Shown one piece after another: positions 9,689-20,800 of a stretch of 64,000 nt of DNA. The notes under the pieces were generated by a model. It was not told the origin of the DNA and made no database searches. It worked only from the letters and a program-made list of their open reading frames with translations. Source of the stretch: Cerrena zonata (taxonomy: Eukaryota; Basidiomycota; Agaricomycetes; Polyporales; Cerrenaceae); NCBI GenBank assembly GCA_038087015.1, contig JASBNA010000042.1:310001-374000 (forward strand), given 5' to 3'. A program made the position numbers and the translations under genes. The first letter of the stretch is position 1. Each line of letters begins with the position of its first letter.

Positions 9689-10838
9689 ATGGTATGTTCA
9701 CCTGCTTGAAAGACGTTGGGAACTCCGCATAATACTGCTCTTATCTACCAGATAGAAAAGTTGTGCACTAAGGAGTGATGCCATTCGTTCTTTAATAATT
9801 TTTTTTTAGTGGCCTAGCTGGATCAAGTCTTTATAGACTTGTATTTTATGGTTAAAATACTTAAGCACAAGCACTAGAAGACTTGTGAATGCTTTGTTCA
9901 TTATTAATGAATATTTAAGAATGTGCATTCACTTCTTGGTTGCACAGGTTGAGTATCTCTAAGATACTGTAGAGTAAAGTTTTTTATGAAGGGATAGTTC
10001 GTTGACATTTTATTTTGAGAACACTTTAAACTAACTTTTACTCAATGACACAGCCTACCAAGAAAGTTGCTCCAGCCCCATTAGCCTCTAAATCTGCCGT
10101 TAAGAAGGATTCCAAAAATCCCTTTGATTGATTCTACCCCAAAGAATTTTGGTATTGGACAAAACATCCAACCAAAAAGAAACTTGAACAGATTTGTTAG
10201 ATGGCCAGAATACGTTAGATTACAAAGACAAAAGAAGATTTTGTCTTTGAGATTGAAAGTTCCACCAGCCTATTGCCCAATTCCAAAACGTTTTGGACAA
10301 AAACACTGCTGCTCAAACTTTCAAATTATTCAACAAATACAAGCCAGAAACTTCTGCCGAAAAGAAGGAAAGATTAACCAAAGAAGCCGCCGCCGTTGCC
10401 GAAGGTAAAAACGCTAAAGACGTTTCTCCAAAACCAGTCAATGTCAAATACGGTTTAAACCATGTTGTTGGTTTAATTGAAAACAAAAAGGCTAAATTGG
10501 TTTTAATTGCCAACGACGTCGATCCAATCGAATTGGTTATCTTCTTACCAGCTTTATGTAGAAAAATGGGTGTTCCTTACGCCATTGTTAAAGGTAAAGC
10601 TAGATTAGGTACTTTGGTTCATAAGAAAACTTCTTCTGTTGCTGCTTTAACTGAAGTTTCATCTGCCGATGAAGCTGAATTGGCTAAATTGGTTTCCACC
10701 GTCAATGCCAACTTCATTGAAAAATACGAAGACTCTAGAAGACACTGGGGTGGTGGTATCATGGGTTCTAAAGCCAATGACAAAAAAGCTAGAAAACAAA
10801 AATTATTAGATGAACCATCTAACGAAGCCAGAAAATAA
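9689..10838 (+). CDS. RPL8: 60S ribosomal protein eL8 (L7a), one intron, two frameshifts
   Basis: A 60S subunit structural protein. The coding sequence is 9689-9691 joined to 10054-10838. The intron (9692-10053, 362 nt) begins GTATGT directly after the ATG, so exon 1 is only the start codon. It ends AACTAAC (about 10030) and CACAG. Exon 2 reads [16 protein letters not shown] and then runs collinear with yeast Rpl8 ([41 protein letters not shown]). Two extra bases break the frame: one in the CCCTTT at 10121-10125 and a T at 10271, where VPPAIAQFQN is expected. Removing them gives 261 residues, near the usual 256. An essential, highly expressed gene cannot tolerate these, so sequence error is the likely explanation. 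Confidence 0.95.
9692..10053 (+). other. RPL8 intron rich in hairpins
   Basis: Between the 5' splice site and the branch point four perfect or near-perfect inverted repeats occur in series: 9824-9841 (CAAGTCT/AGACTTG), 9841-9860 (GTATTTT/AAAATAC), 9885-9932 (GTGAATGC/GCATTCAC, with inner TTCATT/AATGAA) and 9952-9968 (AGTATCT/AGATACT). They would bring the splice site and branch point closer. No convincing C/D or H/ACA box set was found, so a snoRNA is not called. Confidence 0.6.
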
Positions 10839-10947
10839 GCCCTCTCTTCTATATAATATCTTGTACATTAATAAAACCGTCTAAGTAAACCTTTTCCCCT
10901 TTGTAATTATCCAATACAAGACGATTACTGCAAATTTGAAGTTCCAA

Positions 10948-10975
10948 TTAGGGCTCAGCCCTATGAAATCACGTG
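10948..10975 (+). promoter_or_regulatory. Tbf1-type palindrome plus Cbf1 site upstream of RPL29
   Basis: A perfect inverted repeat TAGGGCT-C-AGCCCTA (10949-10963) is followed 6 bp later by CACGTG (10970-10975). In Candida albicans, ribosomal-protein promoters are bound by Tbf1 (AGCCCTAA) and Cbf1 (CACGTG) together. The pair here lies about 210 bp upstream of the proposed RPL29 5'-UTR intron. Confidence 0.7.
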
Positions 10976-11185
10976 CGCTCACTTCAATAATTCAAAAAAA
11001 AAATTTCCTCTAAAAAATTTTCCCGCTTTTTTTTTTTTTTTTTTTTAGTGCACTCAAGGTGTGACTGCACATTGCGTGGGAAAAACAGTGAGCATTTGCT
11101 ACTCCAACACTGTTAATATAGGTGAATTTTAAACTACTTCTTGACTTTTCTCTTTTTTTTAGTTTACTAAAGTATAGACATAATC

Positions 11186-11415
11186 GTATGTTAACATATA
11201 TGTTGAAGTCAGAGTCCAAAGGAGAGGTTGTTTACGGCCCCAGTCTGGTGTGAAAGATCGTTGTGTGTGATTGTTTTAGTTTGACCAGTCAAGAAGAAGA
11301 TTTTTCATCAAGTCCATCCCGACCAAGAACGAATATTCGTGGAACAGATTTCTGGATACAGACCTAACTTTGGACTTTGAAGTTGTTAAGATAGAGTACT
11401 AACCACGTTTTATAG
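11186..11415 (+). other. Predicted 5'-UTR intron of RPL29
   Basis: A GTATGT donor at 11186, a consensus TACTAAC branch point at 11397-11403 and a TATAG acceptor ending at 11415 lie immediately upstream of the RPL29 ATG (11420). The 230-nt interval has no ORF. Removal would leave a leader ending CAAA before ATG. All three signals are exact or near-exact, so an intron confined to the leader is likely. Confidence 0.7.
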
Positions 11416-11419
11416 CAAA

Positions 11420-11611
11420 ATGGCTAAATCTAAGAACCATACCGCCCATAACCAAACCAAGAAGGCTCACAAGAACGGTATCAAAAAACCAAGATCCCAC
11501 AAATACCCTTCATTGAAAGGTGTTGATTCTAAATTCCGTCGTAACCACAGATATGCTTTACACGGTACCGCCAAAGCTTTAGCTAAAGCTCGTGCTGAAA
11601 AATCCGCTTAA
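11420..11611 (+). CDS. RPL29: 60S ribosomal protein eL29
   Basis: A complete 63-residue small basic ribosomal protein, close to the 59 residues of the yeast protein. The entire length matches the family: [20 protein letters not shown], then [16 protein letters not shown] and [10 protein letters not shown]. eL29 sits on the 60S surface and affects subunit joining. The frame is intact. The upstream region carries Tbf1/Cbf1-type sites and signals for an intron in the 5' leader, consistent with high, coordinated expression. It is followed by RRT5 and RPL2, the same trio found together in Saccharomyces cerevisiae. Confidence 0.97.
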   Translation: MAKSKNHTAHNQTKKAHKNGIKKPRSHKYPSLKGVDSKFRRNHRYALHGTAKALAKARAEKSA

Positions 11612-11937
11612 ATCAATTAATCAATCAGATTTATCCTATTACTGTACAATGTTTAATTAATAATTTTCATGATTTTTGTTTTTAAGTTACATTTTTCTTC
11701 TTCCTACGGGGTTTACTAGGTTTTGTATAAAGCTTATTTTCAATAAACAAACATATCTATAGTTTGAAATGTAGTTGTCCAATTGGAATTTGTACCGGTA
11801 GATTTATTTACCCCCGGTGGGTACGGGTGTATTCTGTTTGTGGATATTCTTCTGTGAAAGTTGCAAAAAAATCACCTCCTTCTGCCGCCGATATATCTAT
11901 TCGAAAGTATCATCAAGCTCCTTTAAAAGGATAAGCA
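11612..11937. other. RPL29-RRT5 intergenic region with Rap1-like site
   Basis: This gap of 326 bp contains the RPL29 terminator and RRT5 promoter. On the minus strand ACACCCGTAC (11830-11821) matches the Rap1 consensus core and lies about 110 bp upstream of the RRT5 ATG. An open frame across 11817-12026 is out of phase with the gene and not considered real. Confidence 0.5.
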
Positions 11938-12824
11938 ATGTCGTCCGCAGAAGCTCCATCTGCTGCCGCTGTAAGCCGCCAAACCCCAAGAATCTTCTTG
12001 TCGAATATCAACTATTACACCACTGAGGAAGATTTAGAGGAGTTATTATGTGATTTCAATGTGTATGGTCATACCCACGAATTGGTTTATCGATAGATTA
12101 CTAACCCTCTCTAGAGTAAGTGTTCTCATTCCAAGCTACACGGTGCGTTTCTCTAGAGGGAAAATATAAGCCTTTAGGGATTGCCTATGCTGAATTGGGG
12201 TCTTTAGAGGATGCTCAGAAGGCAATTGAAAGTTTGAATGGATCTATTTTCAAAGATCGTTCTTTGAAAGTAAGACTTCATGTTCCTTATAAACCAAGAG
12301 TCAAGTTAAGCGCTGAAACAAAAGCCGAAGCTCAAGGGTCTCCGATTAGCCTTGTTTCGCTTGATGGATCGGCGCAAGTTTCTGAACATGACGCTAATGT
12401 ACTGAACGAAACCAGTATTCCCAAGTCTCCTAGACCTGCTTTATCAGAAGATACTCTTTTCATTTCAAGTGTTCATCACAAAGTCACCGAAGAGTTGATC
12501 CGCCAACACTTTGATGATAAACCAACTACAGTATACCGTTATACTCCCAAAAACAGAAAGAGAACTGGATCGATATCCTTTAGGCATTCACCAATTTCAT
12601 ACTTTGTCACTTTTGGGGCTTTGGAAGATAAATCTTTGGATGATATCGTTGGTGAATACAAATCCAAGAAACTAAATGGCCGTTTTGTTCTTTTACGTAA
12701 AGCTTTCGCTGATAGATTAGAATTGATTAAAATTGCTAATCAAGAACCTCAGCCTGCGCAAATCGATGAATCTGAAACTGAAAATTCAATTATAAATGAG
12801 CTGCAAGGTCAAGATGAAACTTAA
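11938..12824 (+). CDS. RRT5: RRM-domain protein, Rrt5 homologue, two frameshifts
   Basis: A two-RRM RNA-binding protein related to yeast Rrt5, a poorly understood factor linked to rDNA transcription. The start ATG (11938) gives MSSAEAPSAAAVSRQTPRIF. RRM1 runs RIFLSNINYYTTEEDL, then SVLIPSYTVRFSRG and KPLGIAYAEL, the last resembling the Rrt5 sequence KPLGIAFAQF. RRM2 begins DTLFISSVHHKVTEELI (about residue 170). Single extra bases occur at 12086-12088 (GTTT) and 12161-12164 (AAAA); removing both gives 294 residues against 289 in S. cerevisiae. Position between RPL29 and RPL2 matches the S. cerevisiae chromosome VI order (RPL2A, RRT5, RPL29), which supports orthology independently. Confidence 0.85.
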
Positions 12825-13009
12825 ATTTTATATAATTTAAATATATAATTTCGAATAAATCTACAAATCAAGTTTTTATAACGACTTTTTTTATTTATTT
12901 GTATTATAACACGAGAACATAAAACTGAAACCCATAAAAACTATTTATATTTGGATCATTAAAAATAATTTATACCAACAAGGTAATAAGTTATGAGTAA
13001 AAGTTAAAT

Positions 13010-14126
13010 TTAATCTTGAGTTTTTTGGGTACCACGTAATAAACCGGTTCTTCTGGCAGCGATTAAACCAGCTTTTTGACCAGAAACAGCACCTCTAGAG
13101 ATGGTAGAAGCTTTACCAATATGTTGATGGTTACCACCACCATGAGGGTGATCAACTGGATTCATGGCAACACCTCTAGTCTTTGGCCAAGAGTTACGTT
13201 TAACCTTATATTTATGGAAAGCTCTACCAGCTTTCAATAATGGTTTATCAATTCTACCACCACCGGCAACAACACCGATAACACCTCTGGCATCAGAGCT
13301 TAAGATTTTTTTGGCACCAGATGGTAATTTAACTCTGGTTTTACCTTCATCTGGGTTGTGACCAATAATGATAACGTAGTTACCAGAAGTTCTACCTAAA
13401 GCACCTCTGTCACCAGATTTTTCTTCAACATTGGAAACAATGGTACCTTCTGGTAAAGAAGATAATGGTAAAATGTTACCAACATTTAAAGAAGCTTTTT
13501 TACCGGCGTAAATAAATTGACCAGTGTAAACACCTTCATTAGCAATGAAAGTTTCTTCTCTTAATTTATATTTATAAGGATCACGGAAAACAACTTTAGC
13601 TAATGGAGCACCTCTACCAGCATCGTGGATGATTTGTTTAACAACACCACGGATGTAACCATGACGTTCAGCATAATCTAAGGTTCTTAATTTAGCAGCA
13701 CCTTTATTCAATCTGGTGTGAGCGGTGAAGATTGAACCAGCACCTTTTCTTTGGTTACGAATAACTCTACCTATAGTAAGAAATTTTGTTAGTACATATA
13801 ATCTAGTAATAATACAATACCCCGTTCATTTACCCTCGTTCTTCAATCTACATCTTGGATTCTCTTATTATATCTGCGATCTTAGAACTCGACTTTCAAA
13901 GTCCCCACATACATCACTCGTTTCATCATTCATTAATCTGCAAACGTATTGACTTATCCATCTCGTCTTCACTCATTCTGATTGAAAATTTTCGTTTCTA
14001 TCATACTCTATATTTCATCTCTAAATTTTTCACTACTTGTTCTCCCCCAGTTAACGGTTGCCGGGGTTCATTCTAAACAGAGCACTTGGTATATGAACGG
14101 AGCATGAGGTGTAAGCACATACCCAT
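13010..14126 (-). CDS. RPL2: 60S ribosomal protein uL2, one intron
   Basis: The coding sequence is the complement of 14123-14126 (ATGG) joined to 13010-13770, giving 254 residues, identical in length to yeast Rpl2. The intron spans 14122-13771 (352 nt) with GTATGT donor, exact TACTAAC branch point (13794-13788) and TATAG acceptor. Without it the first exon-2 codons ([16 protein letters not shown]) lack a start. uL2 is a universal core protein near the peptidyl-transferase centre. The functionally important loop [13 protein letters not shown], with its conserved His, is intact. The frame has no errors. The intron position after the first base of codon 2 matches the S. cerevisiae genes. Confidence 0.97.
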
Positions 14127-14889
14127 TGTTGATGTTTGGCTTTAGGATAAAAGAACTATAGCTAAGCTTAAGAGTAATAGTTAGTAAAACACTAATATTA
14201 ACCAGATTCGCAAGGTGAGAATCCTACACTACTGAGAATTCACGCAGTATTCCACCAAAAAAAAAAAAAAAAAAAAAAAACGAAAATTTTCATGATATTT
14301 TCAAATTTTGGTTACACAAACTGAAAATTCAAATTGCGATGCCCGAAAAATTTGAAGAGCGCGAGGGCACGAGCCCTCGCTGTGGAATGCTTGCACGTGA
14401 CTCGGCTGAAACTTATTCAAATTCGGTTGGTGCATTTTGTTGCCAGTGAAAAAATTTTCTCTTTATTCCGATTGAACGGTTGCAAATTTGAGCATTTGTT
14501 GCAATTCTAATCGGACATCAGGGTCTTTGTGAACTCATAGACTCAGAGTCTTTGTGAACTTATAGACTGATGAGAGTGATGTAGACGGCTACAGGTTTGA
14601 TATTTAGTAAAACTGTATATTTAAAACAACATAAACACAACATCAACAATGATACTTATTGACAATTGAACTTGGTTAGCCAATGATCATCTAAAGTCCC
14701 AAAAAAGATCATCAAAGGTAATCACATTCAACTGTCTTGGTCAAAGTGTCATAAAGATAGAAAAGCAGACATGTAATAAAACAAACAATGTGAATGAAAA
14801 TAAAATATTGTGAAAGTAAAACAAAAACGAAAGAAAATCATCAAGAATTGAATCAAGAGTATAAGAGAATAAGAAAAGAAATGAATTGA
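14127..14889. other. Region upstream of RPL2 and downstream of the giant repeat gene
   Basis: This 763-bp gap carries a run of about 25 A near 14256-14280, the RPL2 regulatory sites at 14361-14399, and a diverged tandem duplication of about 25 bp at roughly 14522-14571 (AGTCTTTGTGAACT...TAGACT twice). The rest, 14600-14889, is AT-rich 3' sequence of the giant gene. No gene was seen. Confidence 0.5.
14361..14399 (-). promoter_or_regulatory. GC-rich palindrome plus Cbf1 site upstream of RPL2
   Basis: GCGAGGGC-ACGA-GCCCTCGC (14361-14380) is a perfect 8-bp-arm inverted repeat containing AGCCCT, followed by CACGTG at 14394-14399. The same pairing of an AGGGC/GCCCT palindrome with CACGTG occurs upstream of RPL29 and RPL26 in this window, so this is probably the RPL2 activation element of the Tbf1/Cbf1 type. 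Confidence 0.65.
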
Positions 14890-17800
14890 TCACCAGACAA
14901 AGCTACCTGGCATTTGAAGAGATTGTTTAGATTGTTGAGAAGATGCAGCAGCGTAAGTTGAGTCTTTCAAGGAAAGAGCTGGAATCTCTTTACCAAAACC
15001 ATCAACGACAATACCAGTTTGAGCATCAACAATCAATTTTTTACTACTATCTGGAAGAACGTCTGGGTTTTTACGGATATTACCAGCAACTTCTCTCGAA
15101 ATTTGTTCTTGTTCGGAAGTACAAGCACCAACTACATCGATAGTAGGTAATTGGCTATGAGAATCAGATCCACCACTAACACTTCTTGGAGTGCTGTTGT
15201 CTAATCCATAATTGGAAAAGTTTTCGTCACCACCGTAATTATACTTAGGTGACTTGGTAACATCATTATTCTTTTGACCATATGAAGCCCCAGTGATACC
15301 AGCAAGACCCGCAAGACCGGCTCCCGCACCGGTTGCACTTAAATCTGGAGATCCATATTCATCAACCTTACCTCTAGAAGTGCTAGCTGGTGATTGTAAA
15401 TCATCTGAGGCGGCAGTAGTGGGTGGTGATTGCAAACCTTTAGAAGTGCTAGTAGAATCTTCTGAAGGAATACGTAATTCTTCACCCCTTTCATTATAGA
15501 CTTTCTCAGTACTGACATCAATCTTTAATTGTTTGACGTTGGCCAATGCATCTGGGTAAGCCTTTAATTTTTCAACAGTACTGATAGCAATGGCTTCAGC
15601 TTCTTGTGTATTAGTACTACCTTGCACAGTAACAGGAATGTTTTCTTCATCCTGTTGTGGTGCTTCAGATTCTTTGGCAGCTAACGAAGCTCCACTTGCA
15701 ATACCAGGATCAAGATTACTTTTAGAGAATCCAGGTTGGCCATCTCCATAAAGGTTGGTACTTTCACCGGTTGTTTCGTGATGGTAACCTCTGTCAGATC
15801 TTCCAAGAGCACCGGCTCCTAATGCACCAGCACCCAAGGCACCAGCACCCAATGCACCAGCGCCCAATGCACCGCCATAACCTTGACCAGACTTAGTAGA
15901 AGATTCATAATTAGATGAAGAAGCCGATCCAGAGTATGGTGGCTCAACATTACCCAAGGTACCTTCTCTAGCAGCATCACTTAATCTTTCCTTGGCTTTT
16001 TCATGTTCATTGTGGTACAAGTTAGGATCACCTTTTCCTTCAAAATCATTACGTGGAGGAATTGAATCGCTAGTGATGGTTTTAGATTGTGCATCCAGAG
16101 GTGATTTATGACCTGATGCAGAAGCAATACCGGCACCAGCTAATCCGCCAGCACCAGCACCAGCTGCAATATTTTTAGCATTGGGGGAACCAGAAAAACT
16201 ATCTCTAGCATGAGTCTTGTTTGAACCATCAGTTTCCACCTTATAAACCTCTTTAGTTTCAGCATTAATAACTAATTTACCTGATGTCAAATCAACACCT
16301 TGTTCTGCCAAGTCTCTAGATGCTTTTTGAGCAATCTTAGAAGCAGAGTCTCTGCTTTTGATTCCAATAACTTCAACAACCAAACCATCGGATGGAGCAT
16401 CATTATCCTTAGATGGGGCACCACTTTTAGAGGCTCCAGCAGCTCCAGCTCCGACAGCTCCAGCTCCGACAGCTCCAGCTCCAGCTCCGATACCAGCAGC
16501 CCCTGCGGTATCTCTAGATGACTGAGAATCAGCTAAGCTTTTATCTTCAGCAGCTTTAATTTGGCCAGCTTCGTAAGCACCACGTTTGACCCCAGCTGAG
16601 TAAAACTCTTTTTCATCTTCTTTTGATAATTTCTTAGATGAGGTGGAATTAGACCCTAAAGAAGAACCAGCGGCACCGGCAGCACCAGCGGCACCGGCAG
16701 CACCAGCGACACCAAGACCCTTGTCATTGTTGCCTTTGTTCTTTCCAGCATCGTAAGAGCCCTTTTCAACTCCCTGGGAGTAAGCACCTTTATTAAGACC
16801 ATCATTATATGAATCATCAACAGCTTCTTTTTTTTTTGCTGCTACAGGTTCAATAGATTCATTTTCAATAGCACCACCTGTGTCAGAAGCTGGCAAGGCA
16901 TGATCTTTTTGATGAGCACCACTTACAGCATTATTTGAATTTGGATCTTCGGTAGAAGTACCCTTCTTGGCAGAGCCATAACCAACAGCACCAAGAATAC
17001 CACCTAATGCACCAAATCCAACTCCTTTACCAACACTAGAGCTTGACTTTTTATCACTGTCATTATCATTAATGGACTTATCTTTCACATGATCGTCAAG
17101 TCCTTCAACTTCAGCACCCGCACCGGTTTCAGTAGCCGGTAAGCCATGGTCTTTTTTATGAGTACCACTTACTGCATTGTTGGAATACGCATCCTTTCCA
17201 TTTGAAGCATTCTTATTATCAAGGGTCCCTTTTTCTTTTCCTGCCTCATAAGCATCTTTTTTGATTTGGTCGATATCAGTTTTATTGGCAGATTTAGAAG
17301 ATCTAGCACCAGCAATTCCCATACCACTTCCAGAAGTTGCACCCTTGTTTTCATTGACGTCTGCCTTTGAGCTATAGTTTGATGAGCTGTAACTAGACGA
17401 AGATGAAGAAACTGAGGAATCCAAATCATCTTTATTATTTGATTTAGATGCAGCAACACCAGCACCTGCAACTGCAGCAGCACCACCGGCAGCAGCAGCG
17501 CCAGTTTTAGCTTTATCACCCAAGCTTCCTTGTTTACCACCAGTACGAACAAATTCATTCTGATTCTTGTAAGAATTCAATGGAACATCCTGAACATCAC
17601 CGGATTTTCCACCGGTAGCCTCTTCTGGATCTTGTTCGAGAGTATTAGTTCCATGGTGGGCTTCCAAGTCTTTCAATTCAGGATCAGCGTTTTCAGCAAT
17701 TTCAATCAAGTTTCTTTTATCATCTTTGAATCCATGCTTCTTATTATATGAACTAACTGAAGCCTCGGTTTGATTTGGTTGAGAAGTAGTAGATCCTTTC

Positions 17801-20800
17801 TTAGCAGAATCGTCTTTATCATCGCCTTTATGACTAGCCAATCCTGGAACTTCTTGAACACCATCGCCACTTGAGTTTCCAGTATCATCATCAGCAACAG
17901 TCTTCGTAGTCTTATGATGAGGTTCTTTGCGAACATCATCGAATTGATCTTCAGCTTCATTGAGAAGAGACTTATCATGAGTGTTAGATGAATTACCTTT
18001 GCCTAATCCAATTGCAGCTCCTGCGGCTCCAGCAGCTCCAACAGCAGCTCCTAAGTAACCTTTGTTTGAGGATTTATCTGAATTTTCACTTTCAAGGTCC
18101 TTGTCAACAACTGTGTCTTTTTCACTGTTGGAGGAAGCTTTAGGAGATGATCTGTTCCAGCCAAAGCTACTCAAAATTCCGCCAGACTTGGAAGGACTTG
18201 GAGATTCCTTAGCGAGATCTTTATTTGGAATAGGATCTTTCTTACTGTCGAATATTCTGGACCCTTTTCAGTACCTGAGGCAGCAATGGTTCCGGCATCT
18301 GGGTTTGTTGAATCAGTAGATCTAGCAAGTCCATCAGACGTAGGTGAGCTGCCGGCGGCTTTATAGCCACCATAACCAACAGCTGCCGCTGCACTACCTA
18401 AAACTCCTCCTAAAACACCTGATTTGTTTGAATTGTCTTCATCAGCGGCATCGCCTTCATTGTCATGAACATCATCAAGCTTAGGAGAAGCAATAGCCTC
18501 TCTTTTGGCTGAAGACGAGGTAGAAGATTGCTTCTTATCGTCTGCAGCTTTTGATTTTCCAGCTTCATAGGCCTCTTGAATGATGGATTGTTCATTCTTA
18601 GCTTTTTCAGCTCCAGCTTCATAGGCATCATCAATGACGCTATTGATATATTCTGGGTCAGAGGTAGCAGCATTGTAAGCTTCATATCCAAAGGCACCAG
18701 CAGCGACAGCACCAGCTGATGCAACAGCGTATTTAGCAGAATCGAGTAAACCACCACGAGAGGAGGATGTGCTAGAAACAGTATCATCAGCCACTGACTT
18801 ATCAGCCGAAGACGAGTTAGCATTCTTTGGTGCACCAGTTGAAAGGTTTGAATTAGCATTGTTGATATATTTGGAGTCATTAGTCAACTCTGGTTTATCT
18901 TTGAGGTAATCAGTGTTAGGAGAGCCATCCGAGCCACTTAACTTATCGTAACCCAAAGCACCAGCACCGACAGCTACGGCAGCAGTAGCAGCACCTTTAG
19001 CACCATCTAATAAACCGGGTTTAGAAGACCCATCTTCATTCAAGGCAGAACTAGGGTCCTTGGTGGATGATGCGACTTTATCATCACCGTTGCTGACATC
19101 ATTTTTGTCAATGACTTCATAATCATCAAGGGTGCTGTTGGAGTCAAGTCCTAAGGTGTTACTGGCAAAGGCAGAAGCAGTGCCAAAAATACCACCAGAT
19201 CTTTTAGATGAAGGATCATTGGATGCAGGGTCAAGACTTCTGAATTGACCTTGAGTTGCACCAGAAGTATTGATTTCTTCATCACCAGTGGATTTACCGG
19301 CATCATACGAACCTTTTTTGACACCCTCTTGGTAAGCTTCGTCAATAATGGCTTTAGGGTCAGATTTACCACTAAATCCCAAGTAGCCGGCTGCAGTGGC
19401 AGCTGCAGCTGCTAATCCAAGAGTTGCACCTTTTCCAACAGAAGCACCTTTAGCACCTAATGAATCACTATTTGAATCATCAAATGGCTCTTTATAAAGA
19501 GCAGCAGTAGAAGCATTAGCATCAGACCCAGATGTCACCTTTGGTTGGGGAAAGACTGTCATTGTTAATAGCAGCAGCTGAAGAATCAGGTTTAGAGCCA
19601 CTAGGAGCTTTGGTTGCACCTGCAATACCTGATGAAGTACCTTCTTTACCATGCAATTGATCAATTTCATGTTGTGTGGCATTGATTTTTTTATCCAATT
19701 CAGCAAGTTCGTGATCGTAATCAAAGTTCTTATCGGAAGGTGGAACACCAGCAGTAGTATCTATTTTAGAAGAATCAGAGTTTTTGGATCCAGAAGCTCC
19801 AGTGATTCCAGCGGCTCCGGCACCAGCTCCAGCTGCAACAGCACCAGTACCCAAAACACGATTTTTGTCATTGACAGAAGATCCAGAACCAACAGCAGGT
19901 TCAGCTCTGTTGTTTGTAAAAGCAGAGGAGGAAACTTCCTTTGATCCAAGTGGTTTTGATTGATTAGTTGCAAAACCGTGAGTAGAGTCAACGCCACGAG
20001 TTTTACCTTCACCTGGAGCACCTGAATCGGAAGAATTGACACCACCTTTCTTGTCATTAGCATGTTGAACACCCAAAGCAGCAGCACCTGCAGCGGCACC
20101 TGCACTTGCAGCAGCAGCAACGGTATTCAAATTATCCTTATTCTGACCAGAGTCCGAAGTATACTCAGAAGGTTTGCTGGAATCTTTGGTATTACCGGCA
20201 GAATCAGGATAACCAGTTGAAGCGACAGGGGCATTTTTACCAGTGGTGGAATCAACGCCTTTTGAAGATTGTTTAGCAGTGGTAGAATCAACACCTTTTG
20301 AAGAAGAATCAGCGGTGGAGTCTTTAGCATTATCATTACCAGAACCAGAACCAGCAGCGGTAGCAGCAGCAGCGGTAGCACCACCAGCAGCAATACCACC
20401 AAAGACTTTTTGGTGATGTTTACGAGCTTCTTCAGTAGCACCAACAACACCTTTATCGTTGTAGGCGGATTTATTTTGATCATGGACTTCTGAAGGATCA
20501 ACTTGTTTTTCTTCACCCGATGTACCATCAGTATTTGCACCAATTTTAGTAGCATTAGCGTCTTTACCAGAAGAATTGGATTCTTCAATTTGAGCATCAC
20601 GAGTACCTTTATGTTGACCTGCTTTATAAGCATCATTTTTAATTGAATTATTAATTCCATCACGTTTTTCTTGTTCGATATAAGCAGAAGGTTTCGTTTT
20701 CAAGTTACGGTTTTTAGCCAATTGAGCACGAGTAGCTTCAGAATAATCCTGATCTTCAGAATCACCATAAAGACCACCTTGGGTATCTCTTGGATCAAAG

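Noticed and set aside
9692..10053. snoRNA in the RPL8 intron
   Set aside because: Hairpins are present, but no matching C/D boxes or H/ACA hinge and ACA motifs could be placed.
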